DNA of 64,000 bases from JAKFDI01 sp036676235 (GTDB lineage: Bacteria > Pseudomonadota > Gammaproteobacteria > Burkholderiales > Burkholderiaceae_C), in the NCBI GenBank assembly GCA_036676235.1, contig JAKFDI010000010.1:248001-312000 (forward strand). Direction: 5' to 3'. The notes below the pieces were generated by a model. It searched no databases, was not told where the DNA came from, and was given only the letters and a program-made list of their open reading frames with translations. Of the stretch, positions 43,158 through 52,002 are shown in pieces; position 1 is the first letter of the stretch, and the number at the start of each line of letters is the position of its first letter. The position numbers and the translations under genes are program-made.

Positions 43158-43202
43158 CAGTGTCCCGAGCCGGCGGCCGGGCTGCATCGCCCGAAGGAGC
43201 CA
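43158..43202 (-). repeat. 45-bp upstream element, copy 2 (before cupin gene)
   Basis: CAGTGT, 20 variable bases and GCATCGCCCGAAGGAGCCA on the plus strand, identical in layout to the copy at 42684-42728. It is placed 31 bases upstream of the cupin start. Confidence 0.7.
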
Positions 43203-43234
43203 TCTGGCGTGACGCCTGCCCGGCGTCGGTGGCG

Positions 43235-43510
43235 TCAGCGCCGCGGGCGGCTCTTGCCTCCGCGCGGCACGGCCGAGCGCGGCGTGGTTTCCGGCGGCGG
43301 GGTGCCACCGGCCACGAGCCCGGGCGTGGGAATGCACTTCATGTGGCGCGGCGCCAGTGCATAGGTGCTGGAGCCCGAAACCGTCTGCTCCAGCGCTGCG
43401 GCCGTGATCGCGCTCAGCGCGTTCTCACAGGCCAGCCCCGAGTTGAAGCTGGCAACGACATACGGGTTGAGCCCGTAGGCGGTCATGGCAAAGGCGATCA
43501 GCGACACCAC
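43235..43510 (-). CDS. Small protein of unknown function with hydrophobic N terminus
   Basis: About 91 residues from GTG 43510 (a second GTG follows at once). AAGGAG lies 8 bases before the start, a good ribosome site. The N terminus VSLIAFAMTAYGLNPYVVAS is hydrophobic but has no basic residues, so it is a weak signal or anchor. Two Cys (one in SGLACENALSAI, one in HMKCIPTPG) and a Pro/Arg-rich tail ending G-G-K-S-R-P-R-R follow. I do not recognise a family. It may be a fast-evolving small envelope protein. Confidence 0.5.
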   Translation of the reverse strand: MVSLIAFAMTAYGLNPYVVASFNSGLACENALSAITAAALEQTVSGSSTYALAPRHMKCIPTPGLVAGGTPPPETTPRSAVPRGGKSRPRR

Positions 43511-43649
43511 CGGGGCGGCTCCTTGTACGTCCGAGAGGACCTTGCACCATACCGGCGTGCAAACCGTTACGAGCCGCGGCGCCCGTGGCGTGCGTCACGC
43601 TTGGATGCGCCGGCGGGCGAGCGTCGACTGTAGTGGGCGCCCCGCAGGT

Positions 43650-44435
43650 CTACGACGACAGCCACGCGATTTCATCGTCACTGAAACCCGCGGCCCGGCG
43701 CGCTTCCTCGTTGAAGGGCGGGCGCAGGCGCGGTGCTTCGTAGCGGCGCGCGAGCTGGCGGTACAGCGGCACCGGATCCAGCCCGTCGCGCTCGCACAGC
43801 CAGCGGTACCAGCGATTGCCGATGGCGACGTGGCCGATCTCGTCGCGCAGGATGATGTCGAGGATCGCCACGGCGCGCTCGTCGCCGGCACGCTTGAGCT
43901 TCGCCTGGATCGGCGGCGTGGCGTCGAGCCCGCGGGCCTCCAGCGTGCGCGGCACCAGCGCCATGCGGGCCGTGATGTCGCCGGCCGTGCGTTCGGTCAT
44001 CAGCCACAGGCCGTCGTGGGCGTCGAAGTCCCCGTAGTCGAAGCCGAGCGACTGCAGGTGCTCGCGCAGCAGCGTGAAATGCAGCGATTCTTCCGACGCC
44101 ACGCGCAGCCAGTCGCGGTAGAAATCTTCGGGCATGCCGGGGAAGCGCCAGGCGGCGTCGAGCGCGAGGTTGATGGCGTTGAACTCGATGTGCGTGATGG
44201 CGTGCAGCAGCGCCGCCCGGCCTTCGAGGGTAAAAGGCGAGCGCGTGGGCACGTCCTTCGGCGGCACGAGACGCGGGCGGGCGGGGCGGCCGGGGAGGTG
44301 CGCCGGCTCGGCGAGCACGTCGTCGATGCCGAGGGCGGCGCCGTCGAGTTCGGCGAAGAGCGAACGGGTCTGCGCCGCCTTTCCGGCCGGGTCGTTCACG
44401 CACAGGATCTGCAGCGCGCGTGCGCGAAGGGTCAT
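43650..44435 (-). CDS. DUF455 ferritin-like domain protein
   Basis: A 261-residue ferritin-like protein. The helical core carries Glu/His pairs in ITHIEFNAINLALDA, RVASEESLHFTLLREHL and LRDEIGHVAIGNRWY, the residues expected for a di-iron site. The N terminus has LFAELDGAALGIDDVLAEP. The family is of unproven function, sometimes linked to tRNA-modifying or iron-dependent oxidations. ATG 44435 is used; ATG 44444 three codons earlier is equally possible. It is divergent from the gamma carbonic anhydrase gene and shares an AT-rich -10 region with it. Confidence 0.88.
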   Translation of the reverse strand: MTLRARALQILCVNDPAGKAAQTRSLFAELDGAALGIDDVLAEPAHLPGRPARPRLVPPKDVPTRSPFTLEGRAALLHAITHIEFNAINLALDAAWRFPGMPEDFYRDWLRVASEESLHFTLLREHLQSLGFDYGDFDAHDGLWLMTERTAGDITARMALVPRTLEARGLDATPPIQAKLKRAGDERAVAILDIILRDEIGHVAIGNRWYRWLCERDGLDPVPLYRQLARRYEAPRLRPPFNEEARRAAGFSDDEIAWLSS

Positions 44436-44447
44436 GGGGGCCATCCG

Positions 44448-44457
44448 TAAAATTATC
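44448..44457. promoter_or_regulatory. Overlapping back-to-back -10 elements
   Basis: TAAAAT (44448-44453) on the plus strand faces the carbonic anhydrase gene. GATAAT (complement of 44452-44457) on the minus strand faces the DUF455 gene. The two overlap by two bases, so one RNA polymerase would exclude the other. Confidence 0.45.
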
Positions 44458-44481
44458 GGCTTGTCTTCACGGTGAAAAGCC

Positions 44482-45006
44482 ATGGCCCTGTACCAGCTCG
44501 ATGAACACGCGCCGCAACTGGCCGAAGGCGCCTGGGTGGCTGACAGCGCCCAGGTCATCGGCAACGTGGTGCTCGAAGAGAACGCGAGCGTGTGGTTCGG
44601 CGCCGTGCTGCGCGGCGACACGGAAACGCTGACGGTGGGGCGCAACTCCAATGTGCAGGACGGCACGGTGGTGCATGCGGACCACGGCTTTCCGGTGGTG
44701 ATCGGCGAGAACGTGACGGTGGGCCATCAGGTGATGCTGCACGGCTGCACCATCGGAGACGGCTCGCTCATCGGCATCCAGGCCGTGATCCTCAACGGCG
44801 CGAAGATCGGCCGCAACTGCCTCGTCGGCGCCGGCGCGCTGGTGACCGAGGGCAAGGAGTTTCCCGACAACTCCATGATCATCGGCTCGCCGGCGAAGGC
44901 GGTGAAGCAGTTGTCGCCGGAGCAGGCGGAGCGCCTGCGCCATGGGGCGCTGCACTACGTCGACAACGCGACGCGCTTCAAGAACGGCTTGAAGAAGATC
45001 GGCTGA
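44482..45006 (+). CDS. Gamma-class carbonic anhydrase-like hexapeptide protein
   Basis: A 174-residue left-handed beta-helix protein of the gamma carbonic anhydrase family (YrdA/PaaY/CaiE-like). Zinc-ligand histidines are in VQDGTVVHADHGFPVV and VGHQVMLHGCTIGDGS, with repeated I-G-x-x-x-V/A hexapeptides through residue 145. Many members bind zinc, but carbonic anhydrase activity is not always shown. GGTGA precedes the ATG. The next gene, hslO, follows a 116-base gap filled by hairpins. Confidence 0.9.
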   Translation: MALYQLDEHAPQLAEGAWVADSAQVIGNVVLEENASVWFGAVLRGDTETLTVGRNSNVQDGTVVHADHGFPVVIGENVTVGHQVMLHGCTIGDGSLIGIQAVILNGAKIGRNCLVGAGALVTEGKEFPDNSMIIGSPAKAVKQLSPEQAERLRHGALHYVDNATRFKNGLKKIG

Positions 45007-45023
45007 GGTATGAGGCAGACGGA

Positions 45024-45109
45024 GTGGATCGCGTCCACGCGGGCCGAGCGCCGGGCCGCTCCCAAGCCGGCCCGCATCCCCTCGGGGGATCGGCTGCGGT
45101 ACGCCGCAG
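45024..45109 (+). repeat. Row of four hairpins upstream of hslO
   Basis: Stem-loops: GTGGA/TCCAC (45024-45038), CGGGCCG/CGGCCCG (45052-45074), ATCCCC-TCG-GGGGAT (45076-45090) and CTGCGG-TACG-CCGCAG (45094-45109). The region then runs GACGAGGGGCTGTC to the hslO ATG. The sequence type resembles intergenic repeats I recall from Comamonadaceae; only one copy is in this window. Confidence 0.6.
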
Positions 45110-45122
45110 ACGAGGGGCTGTC

Positions 45123-46079
45123 ATGAGCGAGCTGTACAAGTTCATCTTCGAGGGGCTGCCGGTGCGCGGCATGATCGTGCGTCTGACAGAGAGCTGGCAG
45201 GAAGTTCTGCAGCGGCGCGAGGCGGCGAGGGATGCGTTTCCGCAGCCCGTGCAGCACCTGCTGGGCGAAATGGCCGCCGCCGCCACGCTGATGCAATCGA
45301 ACATCAAGTTCAACGGCGCGCTGGTGCTGCAGGTCTTCGGCGACGGGCCGGTGAAGCTCGCGGTGGCCGAAGTGCAGCCGGATCTCGCGTTTCGCGTGAC
45401 CGCGAAGGTGGTGGGCGAAGTGCCGGCCGATGCGCGCCTGGAGGCGATGCTCAACGTGCACGGCCAGGGCCGCTGCGCGATCACGCTCGACCCGAAGGAC
45501 AAGCAGCCCGGCCAGCAGGCTTACCAGGGCGTGGTGCCCTTGCACGGCGACCAGCGCGAGCCGCTGCAGCAGCTCAGCGAGGTGCTGGAGCACTACATGC
45601 TTCAGTCGGAACAGCTCGACACGCGGCTCATCCTCGCGGCCGACGATCGTGTGGCTGCGGGCCTGCTGATCCAGCGCCTGCCGGTCGAAGGCTCGGGCAA
45701 CCTGGGTGCGCGCAACGAAGACGAGATCGGCCTGAACGAGGCCTTCAACCGCATCGCCACGCTTGCCGCCACGCTCACGCGCGAGGAACTGCTGGCACTA
45801 GACCCGCAGGCCGTGCTGCATCGCCTGTTCTGGGAAGAGCAGGTGCGCCTGTTCGAGCCGCATCAGCCACGTTTTGCCTGCACGTGCTCGCGCGAGCGCG
45901 TCGGGAAGATGCTTGGGAGCCTGGGCCGCGAAGAGGTCGACGGCATCGTGCTCGAGCAAGGGCGGGTGGAGATCGGCTGCGACTTCTGCGGCACCAAGTA
46001 CCACTTCGACGCGGTGGACGTGGGCGAACTGTTCACGCCGGCGAGCAATCAGCCGCCGGGGTCGCAGGCCTTGAACTGA
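45123..46079 (+). CDS. hslO: Redox-activated chaperone Hsp33
   Basis: A 318-residue holdase chaperone that unfolds and becomes active when its zinc cysteines are oxidised, especially with heat. The N-terminal core has MAAAATLMQSNIKFNGALVL and LEHYMLQSEQLDTRLIL. The C-terminal zinc centre holds CTCSRERV (CxC) and IGCDFCGTKY (CxxC). Length fits the family. The leader contains a hairpin array that may affect expression. It converges on the NadR-like kinase gene with 6 bases between stops. Confidence 0.95.
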   Translation: MSELYKFIFEGLPVRGMIVRLTESWQEVLQRREAARDAFPQPVQHLLGEMAAAATLMQSNIKFNGALVLQVFGDGPVKLAVAEVQPDLAFRVTAKVVGEVPADARLEAMLNVHGQGRCAITLDPKDKQPGQQAYQGVVPLHGDQREPLQQLSEVLEHYMLQSEQLDTRLILAADDRVAAGLLIQRLPVEGSGNLGARNEDEIGLNEAFNRIATLAATLTREELLALDPQAVLHRLFWEEQVRLFEPHQPRFACTCSRERVGKMLGSLGREEVDGIVLEQGRVEIGCDFCGTKYHFDAVDVGELFTPASNQPPGSQALN

Positions 46080-46085
46080 GCCGCT

Positions 46086-46727
46086 TCAGCGCGGCAGCAG
46101 CGAATGCCGTTCGCAATCGCCATCGCTGCAGCGCTCGCACACCCACTGCCAGCGCGGATTTCCCGCGGCTTCGTCGTCAGGCGAATCACGCCGCAGCGCA
46201 TGGCGTAGCGCGCGGGAGGCTGAGGCCAGCCGCTGCGGCCCGGCGCCTGACACCACCGACCAGCCGATGCCCGCGCGCTGCAGGGACGCACGCACCAGCG
46301 CATCGACCGGCGCCTGCACATGCGGGCCGTCGCGCTGCAGGCCGTCGGGCAGCCAGGGCAGGTCGAGCGCCGTGAGCAGGGTCAGGTCGCAGCGGCGATG
46401 CGCGGCCTCGGCCATCGGGTAGAGAGAGCAGTCGTCGAAGACCAGATCGCTGTAGGCGGCAATCATCAGCGCCGTGGTGTCGGCGATCACCACCTCGTGC
46501 GAGGCAGCGGCGGCCTCGATGCGGTGGGTCTGTTCTTCCGCGATGCCCGCCTGCTCCTCGCGGCGCGGCGTGCGGCCGGCGTCGATGCAGAACTGGCGCA
46601 GCACTTCGGGCACCAGCGCGATCGAGGCATGGCCTTCATCCGCCAAACCCGCGTGCAGTTGCGCGGCAAGCGTGGTCTTGCCCGAGCTCTCAGCGCCAAG
46701 CAGCGCAACGACAAACCCTCGGCTCAT
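46086..46727 (-). CDS. NadR-like ATP-binding kinase (putative ribosylnicotinamide kinase)
   Basis: A 213-residue P-loop protein: Walker A in LLGAESSGKTTLAAQL, then VPEVLRQFCIDAGRTP and VIADTTALMIAAYSDL, the pattern of the kinase domain of NadR. The adenylyltransferase and regulatory domains of NadR are absent. Its position after pnuC (ATGA overlap at 46724-46727) supports phosphorylation of imported nicotinamide riboside to NMN. Oddity: a Cys-rich tail, WVCERCSDGDCERHS, that could bind a metal. ATG 46727 is preferred over 46748 because of the overlap. Confidence 0.85.
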   Translation of the reverse strand: MSRGFVVALLGAESSGKTTLAAQLHAGLADEGHASIALVPEVLRQFCIDAGRTPRREEQAGIAEEQTHRIEAAAASHEVVIADTTALMIAAYSDLVFDDCSLYPMAEAAHRRCDLTLLTALDLPWLPDGLQRDGPHVQAPVDALVRASLQRAGIGWSVVSGAGPQRLASASRALRHALRRDSPDDEAAGNPRWQWVCERCSDGDCERHSLLPR

Positions 46728-47341
46728 GCCCGTGCGATCCGCCGCCATTCACGCCAGCCGATGACCGACATGGCGATGAACAGCGCGTAGAGCAGCACCG
46801 TGAGCCATAGCCCCTTGTAGGCGAACAGCCCGACGCTCACCACGTTGACGACGATCCACGCCAGCCAGTTTTCCACGTACTTGCGGCCCAGCAGCCACTG
46901 GCCGACGATGCTGCCCGCGGTCGGGAAGGCGTCCCACCACGGTACGTCGGAATCGGTGAAGCGGCGCAGGAAGAGGCCGATCAATGGCCAGGTGATGGCA
47001 AGCGCCAGCAGCGCGTTCCAGCGCCCGCGCGTCGACAGGCTGTGCACATGCAGGCGCGTGCCGTCGGGCGCACGGCCAGCCAGCCATTGCCACCAGCCCC
47101 AACCCGCCACGACGATGAACAGCAGTTGCAGATTGGCTTCGCCGTACAACCGGCTGTTCCAGAACAGCGCGAAGTACAGCAGGGAACTCGCCATCGCCAG
47201 CGGCCAGGCGACGGGGTTCACGCGGATGTTGAACACCACCATCGCGACTGCCAGCACGAAGGCGACGATCTCGAGCCAAGTGACTGGCGCGCCCCACAGC
47301 GTGAAGGCGGCGGCGAAGAAGGGCTGCAGCGCGTCGAGCAC
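46724..47341 (-). CDS. pnuC: Nicotinamide riboside transporter PnuC
   Basis: A 205-residue inner-membrane protein with about seven helices. SSLLYFALFWNSRLYGEANL and the WGWWQWL motif are typical of PnuC, as is the late GRKYVENWLAWIVVNVVSVG. PnuC proteins let nicotinamide riboside enter by facilitated diffusion, trapped by phosphorylation. The kinase candidate is encoded directly downstream. Start is GTG 47341, 12 bases after the ftsB stop. Confidence 0.9.
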   Translation of the reverse strand: MLDALQPFFAAAFTLWGAPVTWLEIVAFVLAVAMVVFNIRVNPVAWPLAMASSLLYFALFWNSRLYGEANLQLLFIVVAGWGWWQWLAGRAPDGTRLHVHSLSTRGRWNALLALAITWPLIGLFLRRFTDSDVPWWDAFPTAGSIVGQWLLGRKYVENWLAWIVVNVVSVGLFAYKGLWLTVLLYALFIAMSVIGWREWRRIARA

Positions 47342-47353
47342 GGGTGCCGGAGG

Positions 47354-47632
47354 TCAGCGCCGCGGGGCGCTGATCTGCACCATGATCTCGTCGGGCTTGA
47401 CCATGCCCAGCTCGAAGCGCGCTTTCTCCTCGACCATCTCGAGGCCTTCCTTCAGGTCGGTCACTTCGGCGGCAAGGCGCTCGTTGCGCGCGCGGGCCAC
47501 GTCGTTGACCGCCTTCTGCTCATCGAGCTGCGACTGCAGCGCCATCACGCGCGGCACGCTGCCGCGGCCGAACCACAGGTTGGTCTGAACCAATCCCAGC
47601 AGAACCACCAGGGCGAGCGAGAGCAGACGCAT
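47354..47632 (-). CDS. ftsB: Cell division protein FtsB
   Basis: A 92-residue bitopic divisome protein that forms a complex with FtsL and FtsQ. One N-terminal helix (residues 4-20), the conserved LWFGRGSVPRVMALQSQLDE, then a coiled coil with NERLAAEVTDLKEGLEMVEE, and the terminal ARFELGMVKPDEI signature. It lies 29 bases after eno, the normal betaproteobacterial and gammaproteobacterial order. Confidence 0.95.
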   Translation of the reverse strand: MRLLSLALVVLLGLVQTNLWFGRGSVPRVMALQSQLDEQKAVNDVARARNERLAAEVTDLKEGLEMVEEKARFELGMVKPDEIMVQISAPRR

Positions 47633-47661
47633 GACGGCTCGGTGCGGCAGCCGCTACAGGC

Positions 47662-48945
<1,284 letters not shown>

Positions 48946-48996
48946 TCAGGTTCCTTTGGGAGGGCTTGCTTGTGGATTCTTTGCGGGTGCCGGCGC

Positions 48997-49287
48997 TCAG
49001 GCGAGACCATCGACGACCACCATGCGCATCACGCCGGCGCCTTCGCGCAGCGTGCGGGCATGGGTGTAGGTCTCGCTCTCGTAGAAGGCGCGGGCCTTGG
49101 CGCGGTCGGGAAAGCGCAGCACAACGAGGCGGCCGGGCGTCCACGGGCCTTCGAGCACCTCGAACTCGCCGCCGCGCACCAGCACTTCGGCGCCGTGCTC
49201 CTGCATGGCGCGGGTGCTCCATTCGCGGTACTGGGCCATCTTGGCGGGGTCGGTGACGGTCACGTCGGCGAGGATGTAGGCGCTCAT
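48997..49287 (-). CDS. DUF1330 family protein
   Basis: A 96-residue dimeric alpha-beta barrel-like protein. Typical segments are YILADVTVTDPAKMAQYREW, GAEVLVRGGEFEVLEG and VVLRFPDRAKARAFYESETY. The family's biochemical role is unknown. It sits between kdsA and eno, a common insertion in Burkholderiales, with a 51-base gap to eno and an 86-bp repeat element between it and kdsA. Confidence 0.92.
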   Translation of the reverse strand: MSAYILADVTVTDPAKMAQYREWSTRAMQEHGAEVLVRGGEFEVLEGPWTPGRLVVLRFPDRAKARAFYESETYTHARTLREGAGVMRMVVVDGLA

Positions 49288-49331
49288 CTGATCTCTCCGT
49301 GCTTCGCGCTACCCGCAAGGCATGAACCGGA

Positions 49332-49418
49332 GATCAAGCGAACGCCGCGGGTCCGGCTCCGCTGGTCCGCTGGTGTTGCCCCCTTCGAGGGGGCGCGCGA
49401 AGCGCGTAGGGGGTGGGT
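49332..49418 (+). repeat. 86-bp intergenic repeat, copy A (after kdsA)
   Basis: Contains GCCCCCTTCGAGGGGGC and CGCGCGAAGCGCG, both self-complementary, followed by TAGGGGGTGG. It aligns over its whole length with the reverse complement of 57708-57793, with only scattered differences. Read on the minus strand it begins 4 bases after the kdsA stop, so it could act as a transcript end or 3' stabiliser. Confidence 0.8.
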
Positions 49419-49422
49419 CATT

Positions 49423-50280
49423 TCAGCAGGAGAAGTCGTTTTCGAGCAGCGGCCGCTGCTTGACCAGGCGATCGAGCGCGACGAGTTGTTCCAGCAGCGC
49501 CTCCATGCGCCCCAGCGGCACGGCGTTCGGGCCGTCGCTCATCGCGTTCGCGGGGTCGGGATGCGTTTCCATGAACACACCTGCCACGCCCACCGCAATG
49601 GCCGCGCGCGACAGCACCGGCACGAACTCACGCTGGCCGCCCGAACTCGTGCCCTGGCCGCCGGGCAGTTGCACCGAATGCGTGGCATCGAAGACCACCG
49701 GCGCATTCGTCTCGCGCATGATCGCGAGGCTGCGCATGTCGGACACGAGGTTGTTGTAGCCGAAGCTCGCGCCGCGCTCGCAGGCCATGAACACGTCGTC
49801 GGGCAGGCCCTTCTCGCGCGCGGCGGCGCGGGCCTTGTCGATCACGTTCTTCATGTCGTGAGGCGCGAGGAACTGGCCCTTCTTGATGTTCGCCGGCTTG
49901 CCGCTTTGCGCCACGGCGCGGATGAAGTCGGTCTGGCGGCACAGGAACGCGGGCGTCTGCAGCACGTCGACAACCGACGCCACCCTCGGTACCTCGGCCT
50001 CGGTATGCACATCGGTGAGGATCGGCACCTGCAACTCGCGCTTCACCTTGGCGAGGATCTCGAGCCCCTTGTCCATGCCCGGGCCGCGAAACGAGGTGCC
50101 ACTCGAACGGTTAGCCTTGTCGTAGCTGCTCTTGAAGATGAACGGGATGTCCAGCGCCGAAGTGATTTCCTTCAACCGCCCGGCCACGTCCATCTGCAGC
50201 TGTTCCGACTCGACGACGCAGGGGCCTGCGATCAGGAAGAAGGGCTTGTCGAGGCCCACATCAAAGTTGCACAACTTCAT
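49423..50280 (-). CDS. kdsA: 2-dehydro-3-deoxyphosphooctonate aldolase (KDO8P synthase)
   Basis: Condenses arabinose 5-phosphate and PEP to KDO-8-phosphate for lipopolysaccharide inner core. 285 residues. Motifs: FFLIAGPCVVESEQLQMD, IFKSSYDKANRSSGTSFRGP, PILTDVHTEAEV, PAFLCRQTDFI and VVFDATHSVQLPGGQGTSSG. An Asn takes the metal-site Cys position in FIFKSSYDKANRS-type enzymes, so this looks like the metal-independent class, but that needs an alignment. Its ATG overlaps the pyrG stop. Confidence 0.97.
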   Translation of the reverse strand: MKLCNFDVGLDKPFFLIAGPCVVESEQLQMDVAGRLKEITSALDIPFIFKSSYDKANRSSGTSFRGPGMDKGLEILAKVKRELQVPILTDVHTEAEVPRVASVVDVLQTPAFLCRQTDFIRAVAQSGKPANIKKGQFLAPHDMKNVIDKARAAAREKGLPDDVFMACERGASFGYNNLVSDMRSLAIMRETNAPVVFDATHSVQLPGGQGTSSGGQREFVPVLSRAAIAVGVAGVFMETHPDPANAMSDGPNAVPLGRMEALLEQLVALDRLVKQRPLLENDFSC

Positions 50281-51950
50281 GCCGGCACCTTCTGAGCGGA
50301 TTCGGCGCGTGCGGCCTGATGGGCCAGTGCTGCCTGGATGTAGGAAGTGAACAGCGGATGCCCGTCCCACGGCGTGGACTTGAACTCCGGGTGGAACTGC
50401 ACACCCATGAACCACGGATGCTCGCTCTGCGGCAGTTCGACGATCTCGGTGAGCTTCTCGCGCTGCGTGAGCGCCGAGATCACGAGGCCCGCCTCTTCGA
50501 GCTTGCCGAGGTAGTTGACGTTGGCCTCGTAGCGGTGGCGATGCCGCTCGGTCACCACGTTGCCGTAGATCTTGTGGGCCAGCGTGCCCGGCTTCACGTC
50601 GGAGCTTTGCGCGCCCAGGCGCATGGTGCCGCCGAGGTCGGAGCTGGCGCTGCGCGTCTGGATGGAGCCGTCCGCGTCTTGCCATTCCTCGATCAGCGCG
50701 ATCACGGGCTCGGGGGTCGACGTATCGAACTCGGTGCTGTTGGCCTCGGCCAGACCGGCCTTGTGGCGCGCGTACTCGATGGTCGCGACCTGCATGCCCA
50801 GGCAAATGCCGAGGTAGGGCAGCTTGTGCTCGCGCGCGAACTGCGCCGTGAGGATCTTGCCCTCGACGCCGCGCTTGCCGAAGCCGCCGGGCACGAGGAG
50901 GGCGTCGAAGCGTTCGAGCTCGCCCACGCTCTCGGGCGTGAGCGTCTCCGAATCCACGTACTCGATGTTCACGCGTGCGTGGTTGTGGATGCCGGCATGG
51001 CGCAGCGCCTCGTTGAGCGACTTGTACGAATCCGACAGGTCGGTGTACTTGCCGCACATGCCGATGGTCACCGTGTGTTGCGGCTGCTCGACCTCGCGCA
51101 CCAGGGCGTCCCAGCGCTTGAGGTTGGCGGGTGGCGTGTTGATGCGCAGCTTGTCGCACACCAGGCCGTCGAGCCCCTGCTCGTGCAGCATGCGCGGCAC
51201 CTTGTAGATGGTGTCCACGTCCCACATCGAGATCACGCCCCATTCGGCGACGTTGGTGAAGAGCGAGATCTTCTCGCGCTCTTCGTCCGGGATGCGGCGG
51301 TCGGCGCGGCAAAGCAGCGCGTCGGGCTGGATGCCGATCTCGCGCATCTTCTGCACCGTGTGCTGCGTGGGCTTGGTCTTCAGTTCGCCGGCGGCGGCGA
51401 TGTACGGCACGTAGGTCAGATGGACGAAGGCCGAGTTGTTCGGTCCCATGCGCAGGCTCATCTGGCGCACCGCTTCGAGGAAGGGCAGCGACTCGATGTC
51501 GCCCACCGTGCCACCGATCTCGACGATGGCCACGTCCACCGGCTTGTCGCTGCCGATGCCGGCGCCGCGCTTGACGAAATCCTGGATCTCGTTGGTGACG
51601 TGCGGAATCACCTGTACCGTCTTGCCGAGGTAGTCGCCGCGGCGCTCTTTCTCGATCACGCTCTTGTAGATCTGGCCGGTGGTGAAGTTGTTGGCCTTCT
51701 TCATCCGCGTGGTGATGAAGCGCTCGTAGTGGCCGAGGTCGAGGTCGGTCTCCGCACCGTCGTCGGTGACGAAGACCTCGCCGTGCTGGAACGGCGACAT
51801 CGTGCCCGGATCGACGTTCAGGTACGGATCGAGCTTGATGAGGGTGACTTTGAGGCCGCGCGATTCAAGGATCGCAGCCAGTGATGCAGCCGCGATGCCC
51901 TTGCCCAGCGAGGACACCACACCGCCGGTGACAAAGACGAACTTGGTCAT
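50277..51950 (-). CDS. pyrG: CTP synthase
   Basis: Aminates UTP to CTP using glutamine. 557 residues. The N-terminal synthase domain starts FVFVTGGVVSSLGKGIAAAS and has LDPYLNVDPGTMSPFQHGEV. The C-terminal glutaminase domain has the catalytic Cys in YLGICLGMQVATIEYAR and the His/Glu pair in GVQFHPEFKSTPW. It is followed by kdsA (ATGA). A perfect TATAAT lies 47 bases upstream of the ATG, inside the end of the preceding hydrolase gene. Confidence 0.98.
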   Translation of the reverse strand: MTKFVFVTGGVVSSLGKGIAAASLAAILESRGLKVTLIKLDPYLNVDPGTMSPFQHGEVFVTDDGAETDLDLGHYERFITTRMKKANNFTTGQIYKSVIEKERRGDYLGKTVQVIPHVTNEIQDFVKRGAGIGSDKPVDVAIVEIGGTVGDIESLPFLEAVRQMSLRMGPNNSAFVHLTYVPYIAAAGELKTKPTQHTVQKMREIGIQPDALLCRADRRIPDEEREKISLFTNVAEWGVISMWDVDTIYKVPRMLHEQGLDGLVCDKLRINTPPANLKRWDALVREVEQPQHTVTIGMCGKYTDLSDSYKSLNEALRHAGIHNHARVNIEYVDSETLTPESVGELERFDALLVPGGFGKRGVEGKILTAQFAREHKLPYLGICLGMQVATIEYARHKAGLAEANSTEFDTSTPEPVIALIEEWQDADGSIQTRSASSDLGGTMRLGAQSSDVKPGTLAHKIYGNVVTERHRHRYEANVNYLGKLEEAGLVISALTQREKLTEIVELPQSEHPWFMGVQFHPEFKSTPWDGHPLFTSYIQAALAHQAARAESAQKVPA

Positions 51951-51996
51951 TGCGTTCGGCAAGGCGCTCACGCGTTTGCCATCGTGGTAAAGCGCG

Positions 51997-52002
51997 ATTA
52001 TA
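51997..52002 (-). promoter_or_regulatory. -10 element of pyrG inside the hydrolase stop
   Basis: TATAAT on the minus strand, a full consensus match, overlapping the TAA stop (51998-52000) of the upstream alpha/beta hydrolase. It would give a leader of about 40 bases. No strong -35 is seen. Confidence 0.55.
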
